From JAZDRH01 sp047470865 (GTDB taxonomy: Bacteria; Pseudomonadota; Gammaproteobacteria; Pseudomonadales; Pseudomonadaceae): a stretch of 64,000 nucleotides of DNA. The position numbers and the translations under genes are program-made. The stretch lies in contig NZ_JAZDRH010000017.1 of NCBI RefSeq assembly GCF_047470865.1, forward strand, positions 1-64,000. The letters are read 5' to 3'. Every line of letters starts with the position of its first letter. Positions within the stretch are counted from its first letter, which is position 1. Below, piece after piece: positions 41,135 through 50,847 of the stretch. The notes beneath the pieces were generated by a model. It made no database searches and was not told the DNA's origin. It worked only from the letters and a program-made list of their open reading frames with translations.

Positions 41135-41953
41135 ATGAAACTTACCCGCATGGCTGCTGCAATTGCTTTAACAAGTTTGGTTTTGACTGGTTGCAGTGAG
41201 CAAGAACAAGACGTAAAAACATCAGCCCCAGCCGTTGCGCAAGCCCCAGCCGCAGCTAATAGTGATCAAGCTAAAGAAGCTTTTGCTAGTGTAGAGCAAA
41301 AGGTTTCTTATGGTTTAGGTTTGCAGTCAGTAGGTATGTATCCTGATGAGTTAACCAAAGAAATTGAGGTAGATGCTTATCTTGCTGGTGTTACGGATGG
41401 CTTAAAGAAAAATAACCCACAGGTAAGTGAGCTTGAACTCCAGCAAGCCTCGGAAGTCATGTTTAAACGTCTACAAGAAAAAATGGATGCAGAAAATGCT
41501 AAAGCTGCGCAAGCGGGCAAAGATTTTCTAGCTGAAAATACGAAAAAAGAAGGCATTATTACCACAGAATCTGGCTTGCAATATCAAATACTGAGTAAAG
41601 GTGATGGCAAAGGTGCTAAACCTGTCGCTCAGGATATTGTAAAAGTACATTACACAGGCACTTTGATTGATGGCACTGTGTTTGATAGCTCAGTTGAGCG
41701 TGGTACGCCATTGGATATTCCAGTTGGTGCTGTGATTCCAGGTTGGCAAGAAGGCCTACAGTTGATGCACGTAGGTGATAAGTTTAAATTCTTTATTCCA
41801 AGTGATTTAGCTTATGGCCCACAAAGCCCGTCGCCAATGATTCCTGCTAATGCTGTGTTGGTTTTTGAGGTTGAGCTAATTAATATCAACCCAACAGAAA
41901 CAGAGCAAGAAGCAGCCGATCAACAAGCTGCTCAAGAAAAGGTAATCAAATAA
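41135..41953 (+). CDS. FKBP-type peptidyl-prolyl isomerase lipoprotein
   Basis: A 272-residue exported isomerase of the FkpA/Mip type. A lipoprotein signal (MKLTRMAAAIALTSLVLTGC, lipobox VLTGC) is followed by the helical dimerisation domain (about residues 50-140, KVSYGLGLQSVGMYPDELTK) and the FKBP domain (DIVKVHYTGTLIDGTVFDSS, VIPGWQEGLQLMHVGDKFKF, FIPSDLAYG). TTAGGAG precedes ATG 41135; earlier in-frame bases are non-coding. Confidence 0.94.
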   Translation: MKLTRMAAAIALTSLVLTGCSEQEQDVKTSAPAVAQAPAAANSDQAKEAFASVEQKVSYGLGLQSVGMYPDELTKEIEVDAYLAGVTDGLKKNNPQVSELELQQASEVMFKRLQEKMDAENAKAAQAGKDFLAENTKKEGIITTESGLQYQILSKGDGKGAKPVAQDIVKVHYTGTLIDGTVFDSSVERGTPLDIPVGAVIPGWQEGLQLMHVGDKFKFFIPSDLAYGPQSPSPMIPANAVLVFEVELININPTETEQEAADQQAAQEKVIK

Positions 41954-42037
41954 GCTGCTGTAGATTAACAGCTTGCATTATGAACTGAACCCGAACAGCC
42001 TATCTCGCTTTTCGGGCGCAGTTTATTTACGGGTTTC

Positions 42038-42499
42038 TTATCTCTCTCGCCAAGTAACCCAAGTATCTGTGCCATCAATTTTTCCTGAAAATTCAGCGCT
42101 TATGAAAAATGCAGCTTGCTGTGCTAAGTAGCTATTAATATGTTGCTCACGGCTCCAGTAATCTTCTTGTGTTTGTAGTTGCTGCTGGCTGAATTGTTTA
42201 GCATACAGCGTTGAAATTTGCTGAAAATTATTGTGTTTACGCTGCTTTGCATAATCAATAGGATGAAGATACTTGGTTGCTGTAAGCCAGCTTAGCCATT
42301 GTTGATTGTTTTGTTGGCACAAAGAAAATATTTCAGGCGAGAGCCTTTGCAATTGATAGTTATCAGAGTCTATAAAGTCGTCTTTTTCCTCATTAAAAAC
42401 CAATGAAAAATAATGGACACACTGCTGGTAATAAGCAATGCCAGAAATAGGCGTCATATCCCAATAATTGTCTACTAAAATTACGCGCTCTTTTAACAT
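42038..42499 (-). CDS. Hypothetical protein, 153 aa
   Basis: Begins MLKERVILVDNYWDMTPISG IAYY-type sequence and is rich in Gln, Tyr and Trp (AKQFSQQQLQTQEDYWSREQ). No signal peptide or membrane segment; family not recognised. ATG 42499 follows AAAAGGTG at about ten bases; a longer frame to 42520 is possible. It is divergent from the XRE regulator gene and shares its 68-bp promoter region. Confidence 0.55.
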   Translation of the reverse strand: MLKERVILVDNYWDMTPISGIAYYQQCVHYFSLVFNEEKDDFIDSDNYQLQRLSPEIFSLCQQNNQQWLSWLTATKYLHPIDYAKQRKHNNFQQISTLYAKQFSQQQLQTQEDYWSREQHINSYLAQQAAFFISAEFSGKIDGTDTWVTWRER

Positions 42500-42566
42500 G
42501 TATCTGCACCTTTTATTCACAGTACAATATTACTAAGCTGTATCAACAAAATAAAAGGTGATTGTG

Positions 42567-42875
42567 ATGAATGTGCAAGTAATTACGCGCGATGGCGAAC
42601 CTGAGTATGCGGTTTTACCTTGGGCAGAGTATCAAAAATTAGTACAGGCAGCGCAGCTAGCTGAGCCAGCAGAGATTGCGCCTGAAAAACAACTTGTGTC
42701 TTGGCAAGCGCTTCCCAAGTTACGTGAGCAAGCAGGCTTTACACTAGAAAGCTTTGCGCGTGAATTGGGCATCAGTCCCTCTTATTGGCAGATGATAGAA
42801 TCAGGTGAGCGGGAGGCCAGTGAGGTTGTGTTGCGCAATATCTGTCGTTTATTAAAGGTTGATGGTATTCAATAA
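42567..42875 (+). CDS. XRE-type regulator with a Phd-like N-terminus
   Basis: A 102-residue protein. The N-terminus MNVQVITRDGEPEYAVLPWA EYQKLV looks like a Phd/YefM-type segment, and the C-terminal half is a helix-turn-helix (LREQAGFTLESFARELGISP SYWQMIESGE). AAAAGGTG lies before ATG 42567. The combination suggests an antitoxin-like autoregulator. It overlaps the next gene by one base (TAATG). Confidence 0.7.
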   Translation: MNVQVITRDGEPEYAVLPWAEYQKLVQAAQLAEPAEIAPEKQLVSWQALPKLREQAGFTLESFARELGISPSYWQMIESGEREASEVVLRNICRLLKVDGIQ

Positions 42876-43210
42876 TGACGACTCAGCAGCTTGAGGCTTT
42901 ATTAGATCATTTAATGCAGGCTCAGAAAGCACAGCGATTGCTGACTTATCGCGAACTAGTGGAACAGCTGTCTATTGCTCCGCCTGCCATTGCTCGGTTA
43001 AGTAGAGCATTAGAGCAATTACAGGCGTATGATTTTAAGCAGCAACAGCCTATGCGTTCGGCCTTGGTTGTGAGTCAAAGATTGCCAGCTATACCACGTT
43101 TGGGTTTTTTTGAGTGCTATAGCGCGTTGACAGGCCTAAGTATTCATGAGCAAGATCGTGAGCAGTGGCATGCTGATTACATTAAAGCAGTTTACCAATT
43201 TAGCTATTAG
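42875..43210 (+). CDS. Small conserved protein with a winged-helix-like N-terminus
   Basis: A 111-residue protein: LTYRELVEQLSIAPPAIARL SRALEQLQ resembles a winged-helix segment, followed by PMRSALVVSQRLPAIPRLGFF and a helical end with EQWHADYIKAVYQFSY. Homologues of this kind occur as small orphan genes. It is coupled to the XRE gene by a TAATG overlap and followed after 9 bp by the Sel1 gene. Function unknown. Confidence 0.6.
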   Translation: MTTQQLEALLDHLMQAQKAQRLLTYRELVEQLSIAPPAIARLSRALEQLQAYDFKQQQPMRSALVVSQRLPAIPRLGFFECYSALTGLSIHEQDREQWHADYIKAVYQFSY

Positions 43211-43219
43211 GAGATTACG

Positions 43220-43609
43220 ATGCTGTGGTCAAAAATTAAGGCAGTTGTTGGTTACTGGTTCGCACGGCGTTTATTTAACCAGCGCTGGGCGGTAGAGAAT
43301 GAAAAAATCTGGAATTGGATGCAAGGCCAATTCACCCGTAAAGCTGCTTTAGGTGATGTTAAAGCGCAGTCCTTTTATGGTTTTTTATTATTATTTAAAG
43401 GGCAGGGGCTAGGCGCGAAACAAGAAGGCATTCGCTTATTGAAACTAGCGGCTAACAATGGTGATGCGAAGGCTGCTTTTCAATTAGGTCAGTGTTATTA
43501 CACTGGCACTTTAGATTGCCCAGAAGATAAAGAGCAAGCCAAACAATGGTGGGAAAAAGCACTGAGCTTAGGCCATCCTTTGGCAGAAACAAAACTAGCG
43601 AGTTTCTAA
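43220..43609 (+). CDS. Sel1-repeat (TPR-like) small protein
   Basis: A 129-residue protein with two to three Sel1-like repeats: AALGDVKAQSFYGFLLLFKG, KLAANNGDAKAAFQLGQCYY, QWWEKALSLGHPLAETKLAS. Sel1 repeats mediate protein contacts. AGGAG precedes the ATG, and it closes the XRE gene cluster. Confidence 0.75.
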   Translation: MLWSKIKAVVGYWFARRLFNQRWAVENEKIWNWMQGQFTRKAALGDVKAQSFYGFLLLFKGQGLGAKQEGIRLLKLAANNGDAKAAFQLGQCYYTGTLDCPEDKEQAKQWWEKALSLGHPLAETKLASF

Positions 43610-43680
43610 TTTTTCTAGTGTTTAGTAGAAATTACATAATCAGCCTCTAAATTTGGGCTAGAGGCTAATTATTGTTTGGT

Positions 43681-45750
43681 TTATTGTTTATCTAATTCAT
43701 GCTGTGCATAAGCGGCCCATATTTGTTTATGCACAACCTCAGCTAGTTCTTCGAGTGAAAGTTTTTTCTGTTGATAGATACGCGCACCTGCCATTTGAAT
43801 AACAATTTTTTTCTTGGCTTTTTGATATTTAAAATAACGGTTAGTCTTTTTAAATTGAGGCTCTTGAGCATCACCTGCCAAAATAAAAGTCACCCCATAG
43901 AAGCCGTTACTTAGGGTAATTTCATAATCAGCAATATTATACACAGGATACGGTTGCGCTAAATATTCTGACTCTAGCTGAAAGTTACGGAAGATCAGCA
44001 GAGGTGCTTTTCCGCGATTTCTTGAAATATAAGCAACAAAGCCAAATAGTAACCCCAGCCAAATAGCATGCATTGCTGGTGAGCTAAACATTGTGGTGAT
44101 AGCAGCAATAATGGCCACCAGACAGAAGAAACCACCTAGCACCGCCATAACCCAGAATAATCGGCGGCTTTCTGCAAGCATGACTTCAGCTGGCGCATTG
44201 ACCTCACTAATAATACTTTTTAGGTTCTCAGTATACTGCTCTTTATGCTCTGTCACTGTATTTAAAAGTGCGGCTGTTAGCTCCATTGAAAGCTGTTTAG
44301 CGTCAGTAAAAAGGTGTTCAATAGTACTGTAGTCAGATTCATCAATAGGCCGTGAAGCTATGGCTAGCAACTCAGGTGTGGTGCTTTCTCCTAGTGCAGT
44401 GATGCGTTGCTGTGTTTGTGGGTGAGAGTCACTTGGGTGCGTGGTAGCGGCCTCTAAAAACTGCTGAGCATCTGCAACACCTTTTTCTCGCAAGGTATGC
44501 ATAACACTGGCTAATAAGTCGTCAGTTGCTAGTTTTCCTGAATATACTTGTTCAAACACTGCATCAATAGCTTCATTAACCGCTGAAATCCGCAGCAATG
44601 AAGTCGATACAGCACTGGTGGAGCTGACGGATGCGCCTACTTTGTCGGCTTCAAATTCACGAATACGACTCCAATGATTCACCGCAAAATCAAATTGCTC
44701 TAAAAAATATAAGCCTAGGTAAATCGAGGAGCTCATTATCAGCTTACTGTAATGGTCTTCTACTTGGTTAACTACGTTAAAAATACTTTGGTGTAAGCCA
44801 GAATAAATCGGGGCAAAGTTTAAGCTATAAGTTGTATCTTCACCTGTAAAGTGCCCTAATTCGTGGCCAATAACTGCAGTTGCTTCTTGGTGGCTAAGTA
44901 CTGCGGTGTAGATCAGAGGAAAGTACAGGGTTTTGCCTTCGACGGCTTGTTTACCGTTTAAGGTGATGGCATGTGAGGTTACGTAGAAGCAATCTGTCAG
45001 CCCTACAATAATGTTATCTGGGCTTTGAGTGCCTACTTTCTGTGCAATGCCATCAATCCACTGCCATAAAGCGGGTGCTTGGGTTCGGCTGATGATTTGA
45101 CCATAGACTTCAGCCGGTTCACTTTCAAACATAGCAAAGCTTTGGCGTAGTTTGAACAAGCCTTTAATGATGTACCACGCAATAAATGCGATAGCTGCCA
45201 ACGCTAAAAGTAATAGCTTGCCTGCTCCAGCATTCATTTTGAAATTGCTGATAAACCAAATCACTTCATAGGACATCAGCCCAATTATGCTAAGGCCAAT
45301 CAGCGTGGTTTGCCCTGATAAAATAAATGGCAGTAGCTTGCGACATAAAACGAATGCTTTTAACAGCTCATCGCGAGATTGGCGGGCGCGGCGTCCGCTG
45401 TAGTTGCACAAAAACATAGCCAAGCCGCCTAATAGCAATGCAATAAAGCCAGTGAGGGCAGTGGTCATGCTAAGGTAGGCGCGTGCTTTGATGGAAAGAA
45501 TATAACCTTGGTTATTAGTAAGGCTGTGCTTCAAGGAAGCTAAATACTCTTTAGCAGGCACTACTTCTTTGTTATCAAAGGCTATTTGGGCATCAGGAGT
45601 TTGGTTAATCATCTGCTGTGTTTCAGCAATTTCTTCTACTACTCTATGATAGGTGTCCAGTCCATCGCTAATACGCCAATATTGAAAACTTCCATATACA
45701 GTTAAGGCTAAAGGTAAAGCCAATAACCATCCTAATAGTTTTGTGCGCAT
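43681..45750 (-). CDS. M48-family membrane metalloprotease
   Basis: A 689-residue membrane protein with several hydrophobic spans (about residues 8-25, 92-115, 137-190 and a late pair near 525-570). The zinc site is VIGHELGHFTGED (HExxH), with a third ligand region REFEADKVGA. Members of M48 such as HtpX and Ste24-like proteins cleave membrane proteins. The long C-terminal part has no obvious motif. The gene lies alone and convergent with the Sel1 cluster. Confidence 0.85.
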   Translation of the reverse strand: MRTKLLGWLLALPLALTVYGSFQYWRISDGLDTYHRVVEEIAETQQMINQTPDAQIAFDNKEVVPAKEYLASLKHSLTNNQGYILSIKARAYLSMTTALTGFIALLLGGLAMFLCNYSGRRARQSRDELLKAFVLCRKLLPFILSGQTTLIGLSIIGLMSYEVIWFISNFKMNAGAGKLLLLALAAIAFIAWYIIKGLFKLRQSFAMFESEPAEVYGQIISRTQAPALWQWIDGIAQKVGTQSPDNIIVGLTDCFYVTSHAITLNGKQAVEGKTLYFPLIYTAVLSHQEATAVIGHELGHFTGEDTTYSLNFAPIYSGLHQSIFNVVNQVEDHYSKLIMSSSIYLGLYFLEQFDFAVNHWSRIREFEADKVGASVSSTSAVSTSLLRISAVNEAIDAVFEQVYSGKLATDDLLASVMHTLREKGVADAQQFLEAATTHPSDSHPQTQQRITALGESTTPELLAIASRPIDESDYSTIEHLFTDAKQLSMELTAALLNTVTEHKEQYTENLKSIISEVNAPAEVMLAESRRLFWVMAVLGGFFCLVAIIAAITTMFSSPAMHAIWLGLLFGFVAYISRNRGKAPLLIFRNFQLESEYLAQPYPVYNIADYEITLSNGFYGVTFILAGDAQEPQFKKTNRYFKYQKAKKKIVIQMAGARIYQQKKLSLEELAEVVHKQIWAAYAQHELDKQ

Positions 45751-45864
45751 AGGTTTCTCTACTAACTATTGAAAATTTAAATGCCTATTTAGTAGTGTTA
45801 TGATATTGGATTGTGGCAAAAAAATAGTAGATCTGAGCAATAAAAACTGCCAAAAAATGAACTG

Positions 45865-45899
45865 ACCCCGAAAAGCTGGGCATACTTTTCGGGGTTTTT
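45865..45899. terminator. Stem-loop between prc and the M48 gene
   Basis: An 11-bp perfect stem (ACCCCGAAAAG / CTTTTCGGGGT) with a 9-nt loop just past the prc stop. Its T-run is on the plus strand, so it works best in that direction; for prc it is a stem without a good T-tract. Confidence 0.6.
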
Positions 45900-45913
45900 A
45901 TATTAATAGTGGA

Positions 45914-48001
45914 TTATTTTTTTAAGCTAATCCAGTCAATCAGTATGTTGCCTGTCTCAACAAGGTCGGCATCTTGTTCAGGTTTTTTGTTCTTTTCTTC
46001 CTCCAATGCTTTTAAGTAAGCAGCGCTGGAGTCTTCATCTTCCTGTTTAACTTCTTTAAGTAGCTCTTCACCTTTGGCTTTGCGTTTCGCATTTTCTAAG
46101 GCCAGTTGTTTGTTCTCAATTTCGGTCTGTTCTGCTTTGCGCTTGTTAAAATCTAATGACACTGTTGTCTGTTTCATTAGCTCGTTAGCTAAGGCAAGGC
46201 GATCACGGTTGTAGACAAAGTCGGGGTTATCTTTTACGCGCTGACTGTGCTTGCTAGTTAACTGTGCAAGGTAAGGTGAAATAGGATCTTGCTTAGGCTT
46301 AATTGCTGGCTGGATAGTATCCCAAGGTAAAGCTTCAGGTAGCGCACTTTCACCAATTTCATCAATATTGACTACTGCAGGGTAGCTGATATGAGGAACA
46401 ACACCTTTGTGTTGAGTGCTTTGGCCTGATACACGGTAAAACTTAGCTATGGTGTATTTTAATTCACCATGATTGAGTGGCTGTACAGTTTGTACTGTGC
46501 CTTTGCCAAAGGTTTGCCCGCCCACAATAATGGCGCGGTTATAATCTTGCATAGCGCCAGCAAAGATTTCTGAAGCAGAAGCAGAAAGGCGATTAATCAC
46601 AACAGCCAGAGGTCCTGAGTAATAAGCACCTTTGCTGCCATCTTCTAGACGATCAACTCCACCGCGACTATCACGTATTAGTACGGTAGGACCGCTGTCA
46701 ATAAATAAACTGGTTAGTTCTTGAGCCTCTTGGAGCGAGCCACCGCCATTGTTACGCAGGTCAATAATAATGCCTTCGACTTGTTCTTTTTGCAGTTCAC
46801 TGATTAGTTTTTTTACATCGCGTGTGGTGCTCTTATAGTTCGCATCACCTGAGCGGTAAGCTTTAAAATCTAAGTAGAATGCTGGGATTTCAATAACGCC
46901 GATTTTATGGTCTTTTCCATTTTCTTTTACGTTAAGTACCCACTTACGTGCGGCTTGTTCTTCAAGCTTTACAGCTTCACGCGTAATAGTAATGGTTTTT
47001 GACGTTAGGTCATTTGGCGCATTAGTGGCGGGAATAATTTCGAGGCGAACCTGTGAACCTTTTTTGCCACGAATAAGCTTAACCACTTCATCAAGGCGCC
47101 AACCAATGACATCAACCATTTCGCCTTTAGTACCTTGGCCGACAGACACAATACGGTCAGAAGTGGCTAGTAGCTTACTTTTCTCGGCCGGACCTGCTGG
47201 CATTAAACGCACAATTTTAGTGTATTCATTATCAGCCTGTAATACTGCACCAATGCCTTCAAGTGAAAGGCTCATGTTGATGTCGAAGTTTTCAGCGTTA
47301 TCGGGCGATAAGTAGTTTGTATGTGGGTCGTAGGTTTCGGTAAAGGCGTTAATGTAAGTTTGGAATACATCTTCACCGCGGGTTTGTTCAACACGGCTTA
47401 GATGATTTTTATAGCGTTTGACTAATAGGTCTTGAATGGCTTTATCTTCTTTACCTGCCAATTTTAAGCGTAATACTTCATCTTTTAAACGCTTGCGCCA
47501 TAGATCATGTAATTCTCTTGTATTTTTTGCCCAAGGTGCTTTTTCGCGGTCAAATACAAAGCTTTCGTCGACATTAAAGTTCATTTTGTCAACGCCGGCA
47601 TTGAGCGTATCTAAGGCATAATTTAAATACTGATCTAGGCTGGCCAGTTTACGTTTATAGATGGTGTAGGCAGGAGAGAGGTTGCCTTGTTGTACAAAAT
47701 TGGTGAAGCTATTTTGCCATTGGTTGAATTCTTTAATGTCCTCAGCGGTAAAATAAATACGCGCTGGATCAAGTGACTTTAGATAGTTAGCATAGATTTT
47801 CTGCGATTGTGCATCATCTAATACAATTTTGTTGTAATGCTTGCGTTTTAGAATTTCAGTAATGTTTAAGTTAGCAATAACTTGGTCGCGGGTAGGCGTT
47901 AGGTAATCCCACTTTCCGTAGTCGTAAGATGTTTTCGCAAAAGCTAAAGTGCTAAAGCTTAAAACGAGGGCAAGGCTGGTATGTGTGATAAATTGCTTCA
48001 T
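45914..48001 (-). CDS. prc: Tail-specific protease Prc (Tsp)
   Basis: Periplasmic S41 protease that trims penicillin-binding proteins and degrades misfolded or tagged proteins. The 695-residue protein has a signal peptide (ending LAFA), the N-terminal domain, a PDZ domain (about residues 235-330), and the S41 core: GIIIDLRNNGGGSLQEAQEL, the catalytic Ser in RLSASASEIFAGAMQDY and Lys in GGQTFGKGTVQ. The charged C-terminal tail EEEKNKKPEQDADLVETGNI is typical. Length is normal. Confidence 0.95.
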   Translation of the reverse strand: MKQFITHTSLALVLSFSTLAFAKTSYDYGKWDYLTPTRDQVIANLNITEILKRKHYNKIVLDDAQSQKIYANYLKSLDPARIYFTAEDIKEFNQWQNSFTNFVQQGNLSPAYTIYKRKLASLDQYLNYALDTLNAGVDKMNFNVDESFVFDREKAPWAKNTRELHDLWRKRLKDEVLRLKLAGKEDKAIQDLLVKRYKNHLSRVEQTRGEDVFQTYINAFTETYDPHTNYLSPDNAENFDINMSLSLEGIGAVLQADNEYTKIVRLMPAGPAEKSKLLATSDRIVSVGQGTKGEMVDVIGWRLDEVVKLIRGKKGSQVRLEIIPATNAPNDLTSKTITITREAVKLEEQAARKWVLNVKENGKDHKIGVIEIPAFYLDFKAYRSGDANYKSTTRDVKKLISELQKEQVEGIIIDLRNNGGGSLQEAQELTSLFIDSGPTVLIRDSRGGVDRLEDGSKGAYYSGPLAVVINRLSASASEIFAGAMQDYNRAIIVGGQTFGKGTVQTVQPLNHGELKYTIAKFYRVSGQSTQHKGVVPHISYPAVVNIDEIGESALPEALPWDTIQPAIKPKQDPISPYLAQLTSKHSQRVKDNPDFVYNRDRLALANELMKQTTVSLDFNKRKAEQTEIENKQLALENAKRKAKGEELLKEVKQEDEDSSAAYLKALEEEKNKKPEQDADLVETGNILIDWISLKK

Positions 48002-48117
48002 GCTCGATCTACGTTATCTAAATGTGAATGCCGTATTAGGCTAACATAGCTTAATACAGTTCCCTTTGTCCTACACAACAAGTAGAACTTAACCACGAAT
48101 TACACTATGGAGGCACA

Positions 48118-49068
48118 ATGAAGGCTTTGCAAGGTATTGATGGTCAACCTTCGTTTGTAGACGTTAAGGCCCCAGATTGCGCACAGGGGCAGGTACGTAT
48201 CAAAGTAATGGCTGTAGGGCTTAACCGTGCGGACCTATTACAAGTTAAAGGATTATATCCGCCACCTAAAGGAGTCAGTGATGTTTTAGGTCTAGAGTGT
48301 GCAGGTGTTATCACTGAAACTGGCGAAGATTCACGCTGGAAAATTGGTAACAAAGTTTGTGCGTTACTGGCTGGAGAGGGAATGGCAGAAGAAGTGGTGG
48401 TTGATGAGCGCCACGTTTTACCTATTCCAGAAGGTCTAAGTTTTGAACAGGCGGCTGTATTGCCAGAGGTATATAGCACCGCATGGCTTAACTTATTTCA
48501 GCTAGGTGATCTAAAACCAGGCGAGAAAGCCTTGCTTTATGCAGGTGCTAGCGGTGTTGGCTCGGCAGCCATTCAGCTATGTAAAGCCTTTAACAGCCCT
48601 TGCTGGGTTACTGTTGGTTCACCTGAGCGCCTGCAGCATTGCCAAGCGTTAGGGGCAGAAGGTGGTGTAGTGCGCCATCAAGGTATTGAGGCTTTACAGG
48701 ACTTTGCCCCTTTTGATGTTGTACTTGATCCTGTCGGTGCTAGCTATGCTGAACAAACCTTGAAAATGCTTAAGCAAGATGGGCGCTGGGTTAATATAGG
48801 TTTAATGGGGGGGCGTAAGTTTGAGCTTGATATGGCGCTTATTTTAGGTAAGCGTATTCAGTTGATAGGCTCCACTTTGCGCGCGCGCGATGCTGATTTT
48901 AAAGCTCAGCTCATTCAAGATTTGGAAACCTATGTTTGGCCGTTGTTTGCAGCTTCTGAGCTTGATCCTTGCTTGGAGGAGGTATTTGATTGGGCAGAAG
49001 CTAAGGCAGCCTTTGAAAAGCTTGGCAGTAATACGGTGAGCGGTAAGTTAGCACTAAGTATCAATTAA
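48118..49068 (+). CDS. NAD(P)H quinone oxidoreductase (PIG3/QOR type)
   Basis: A 316-residue zinc-independent medium-chain dehydrogenase. It has the catalytic-domain stretch VGLNRADLLQVKGLYPPPKG, GLECAGVI, the nucleotide-binding motif LLYAGASGVGSAAIQLCKAF, and VLDPVGASYAEQTLKML. The PPPKG loop is typical of the PIG3/QorB group, which reduces quinones with NADPH. GGAGG is seven bases before the ATG. It is divergent from prc. Confidence 0.9.
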   Translation: MKALQGIDGQPSFVDVKAPDCAQGQVRIKVMAVGLNRADLLQVKGLYPPPKGVSDVLGLECAGVITETGEDSRWKIGNKVCALLAGEGMAEEVVVDERHVLPIPEGLSFEQAAVLPEVYSTAWLNLFQLGDLKPGEKALLYAGASGVGSAAIQLCKAFNSPCWVTVGSPERLQHCQALGAEGGVVRHQGIEALQDFAPFDVVLDPVGASYAEQTLKMLKQDGRWVNIGLMGGRKFELDMALILGKRIQLIGSTLRARDADFKAQLIQDLETYVWPLFAASELDPCLEEVFDWAEAKAAFEKLGSNTVSGKLALSIN

Positions 49069-49078
49069 TAGCTGATGC

Positions 49079-49114
49079 TAATAGCCCATGGGTAAGCAAC
49101 CACATGGGCTATTA
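49079..49114. terminator. Terminator between convergent genes
   Basis: A perfect 12-bp stem (TAATAGCCCATG / CATGGGCTATTA) with a 12-nt loop between the oxidoreductase and the M18 aminopeptidase. Confidence 0.75.
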
Positions 49115-49116
49115 GG

Positions 49117-50400
49117 TTATAGGTGCTGTTGATTATAAAAGGCACAAAGTGCCTGTATTAAATAACTAAGGTCATGGCTGCCAGCGGTTTCACGAATAGA
49201 ATGCATGGCAAATGTAGGAACACCAATATCAATCGTAGGTATACCAATTTTACTGGCAGTAATAGGGCCTATGGTTGAGCCACATGCCATATCACTACGG
49301 GTAACAAAACTTTGATAAGGCACCTTCTGGGCTTCACAGAGCTGTCTAAAAAAGCCAGAGGTTTCACTTGTAGTTGCATAACGTTGGTTGGCGTTAATCT
49401 TAATCACAGGGCCTTTATTGAGCAGCGGGCCATGGTTTTGATCATGTTTTTCTGTGTAATTAGGGTGCACGCCATGTGCATTGTCGGCAGAAATCAATAA
49501 AGATTGTTGAATGCTACGTACAAAATCTTCCTCACTGCCATGAATGCGGCGCAATACCTGTTCTAAGAAAGGGCCATCAGCACCGCAGGCTGAAGCTGAG
49601 CCAACTTCTTCATGATCAGTACAAACTAATAGGCTGTTATATTGCTGGTTGCTAGTAATAAGAGCTTGCAGGCCAGCATAGCACGACAGTAAGTTATCTA
49701 AGCGGGCACTAGTAATAAACTCTTGATTTAACCCAATAACACTGGCGCTTTGCACATCATAAAAGCACAGCTCAAAATCTAAAATCTGTGCTGTATTAAA
49801 ACCATGCTCTGCTTGTATCTGAGTCTGTAATAGCTGCTTGAAGTCGGGTGACTGCTCTGTTTCTAGTTGCGCTAAAATAGGCATTATTTCTTTTTGAGGG
49901 TTAATATCCCAGCCACTGTTTGCGCTACGGTTTAAGTGAATGGCTAGATTGGGTATATTGGCAATGGCACGTTGAAAGTTAATTAGGCAGCTATGACGTT
50001 GTTTGTGTTCATCCAAATAGGTGACACGACCTGCTAATGAAAGATCACGATCAAACCAAGGTGCTAATAAAACACCACCATAAATCTCAACGCCCAGTTG
50101 CCAGTAGTTTTTTTCTACATGGTTGGCATTGGGGCGTACTTTTAAGCATGGGCTATCGGTGTGGGCACCCACCATACGCCAGTTACTTTGATTGGCTTCC
50201 TGAGCGAGATAAAAAGCAATAATCGAAGAGTCGTTACGCTTAACTATGTAGCCTTGGTTTTTTTCTAGCTGCCAAGGCTCGCGCTCATCGAGCAACTGAA
50301 ATCCTGCGCCTAATAAGCAACACTCAATATTTTTAGTGGCATGAAAAGGAGTAGGTGAAGCATTAATAAACTCAATTAAGCCTTGGCTGTGGTCAAGCAT
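49117..50400 (-). CDS. apeB: M18-family aminopeptidase
   Basis: A 427-residue metal-dependent cytosolic aminopeptidase of the ApeB type. Metal and catalytic residues appear in GAHTDSPCLKVRPNA, VCTDHEEVGSASACGADGPF, ISADNAHGVHPNY and the late RSDMACGSTIGP ... GVPTFAMHSIRE. Length matches the family. GGATTACCC before the ATG gives a weak ribosome site. Convergent with the oxidoreductase gene. Confidence 0.93.
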   Translation of the reverse strand: MLDHSQGLIEFINASPTPFHATKNIECCLLGAGFQLLDEREPWQLEKNQGYIVKRNDSSIIAFYLAQEANQSNWRMVGAHTDSPCLKVRPNANHVEKNYWQLGVEIYGGVLLAPWFDRDLSLAGRVTYLDEHKQRHSCLINFQRAIANIPNLAIHLNRSANSGWDINPQKEIMPILAQLETEQSPDFKQLLQTQIQAEHGFNTAQILDFELCFYDVQSASVIGLNQEFITSARLDNLLSCYAGLQALITSNQQYNSLLVCTDHEEVGSASACGADGPFLEQVLRRIHGSEEDFVRSIQQSLLISADNAHGVHPNYTEKHDQNHGPLLNKGPVIKINANQRYATTSETSGFFRQLCEAQKVPYQSFVTRSDMACGSTIGPITASKIGIPTIDIGVPTFAMHSIRETAGSHDLSYLIQALCAFYNQQHL

Positions 50401-50419
50401 GGGTAATCCTTAAAAATAC

Positions 50420-50842
50420 TTACTGACTTAGTGTGAGCACTAGTTCTTGTTGTTTACCATAGGTAATAATTAGCTTTTTCGTGCTTGCATCATAAGTCCA
50501 AAATTTAGCGCTTTCTAAAGCAGCAATAAACTCATTTTCTTGACGCATTAACGCAGCAGAGCATTGTTTACGTGTAGTGCCAATTGAGCTAATTAGCAAG
50601 GAATGATCACTCACTTGATAATGCGCCATAAAACTATTGCAGGAGGCTAAACCATAAGCCCTGTTGTCTTTTTCAAAGCTTAAAGTGGTAAAACTTCCCA
50701 TAATAGGTTGACGATTATCAATAGATTCAATATGGAATGTTTTACCTAAGGGCAACTGTTTAGGGTTAGTGCTTAATAGCGAGCATCCTGTTAACGTTAA
50801 GCCTGTAATAACGGCACAAAGTAATTTAAATTGAGAGTTCAT
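50420..50842 (-). CDS. META-domain lipoprotein (HslJ-like)
   Basis: A 140-residue lipoprotein with signal MNSQFKLLCAVITGLTLTGC (lipobox TLTGC) and a META domain: LGKTFHIESIDNRQPI, YGLASCNSFMAHYQVSDHSL, TRKQCSAALMRQENEFIAAL. The G-x-C-N-x-F segment is the family signature. META-domain proteins are tied to envelope stress. Frame is open back to 50878 but the signal peptide begins at 50842. Confidence 0.8.
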   Translation of the reverse strand: MNSQFKLLCAVITGLTLTGCSLLSTNPKQLPLGKTFHIESIDNRQPIMGSFTTLSFEKDNRAYGLASCNSFMAHYQVSDHSLLISSIGTTRKQCSAALMRQENEFIAALESAKFWTYDASTKKLIITYGKQQELVLTLSQ

Positions 50843-50847
50843 TTGAT

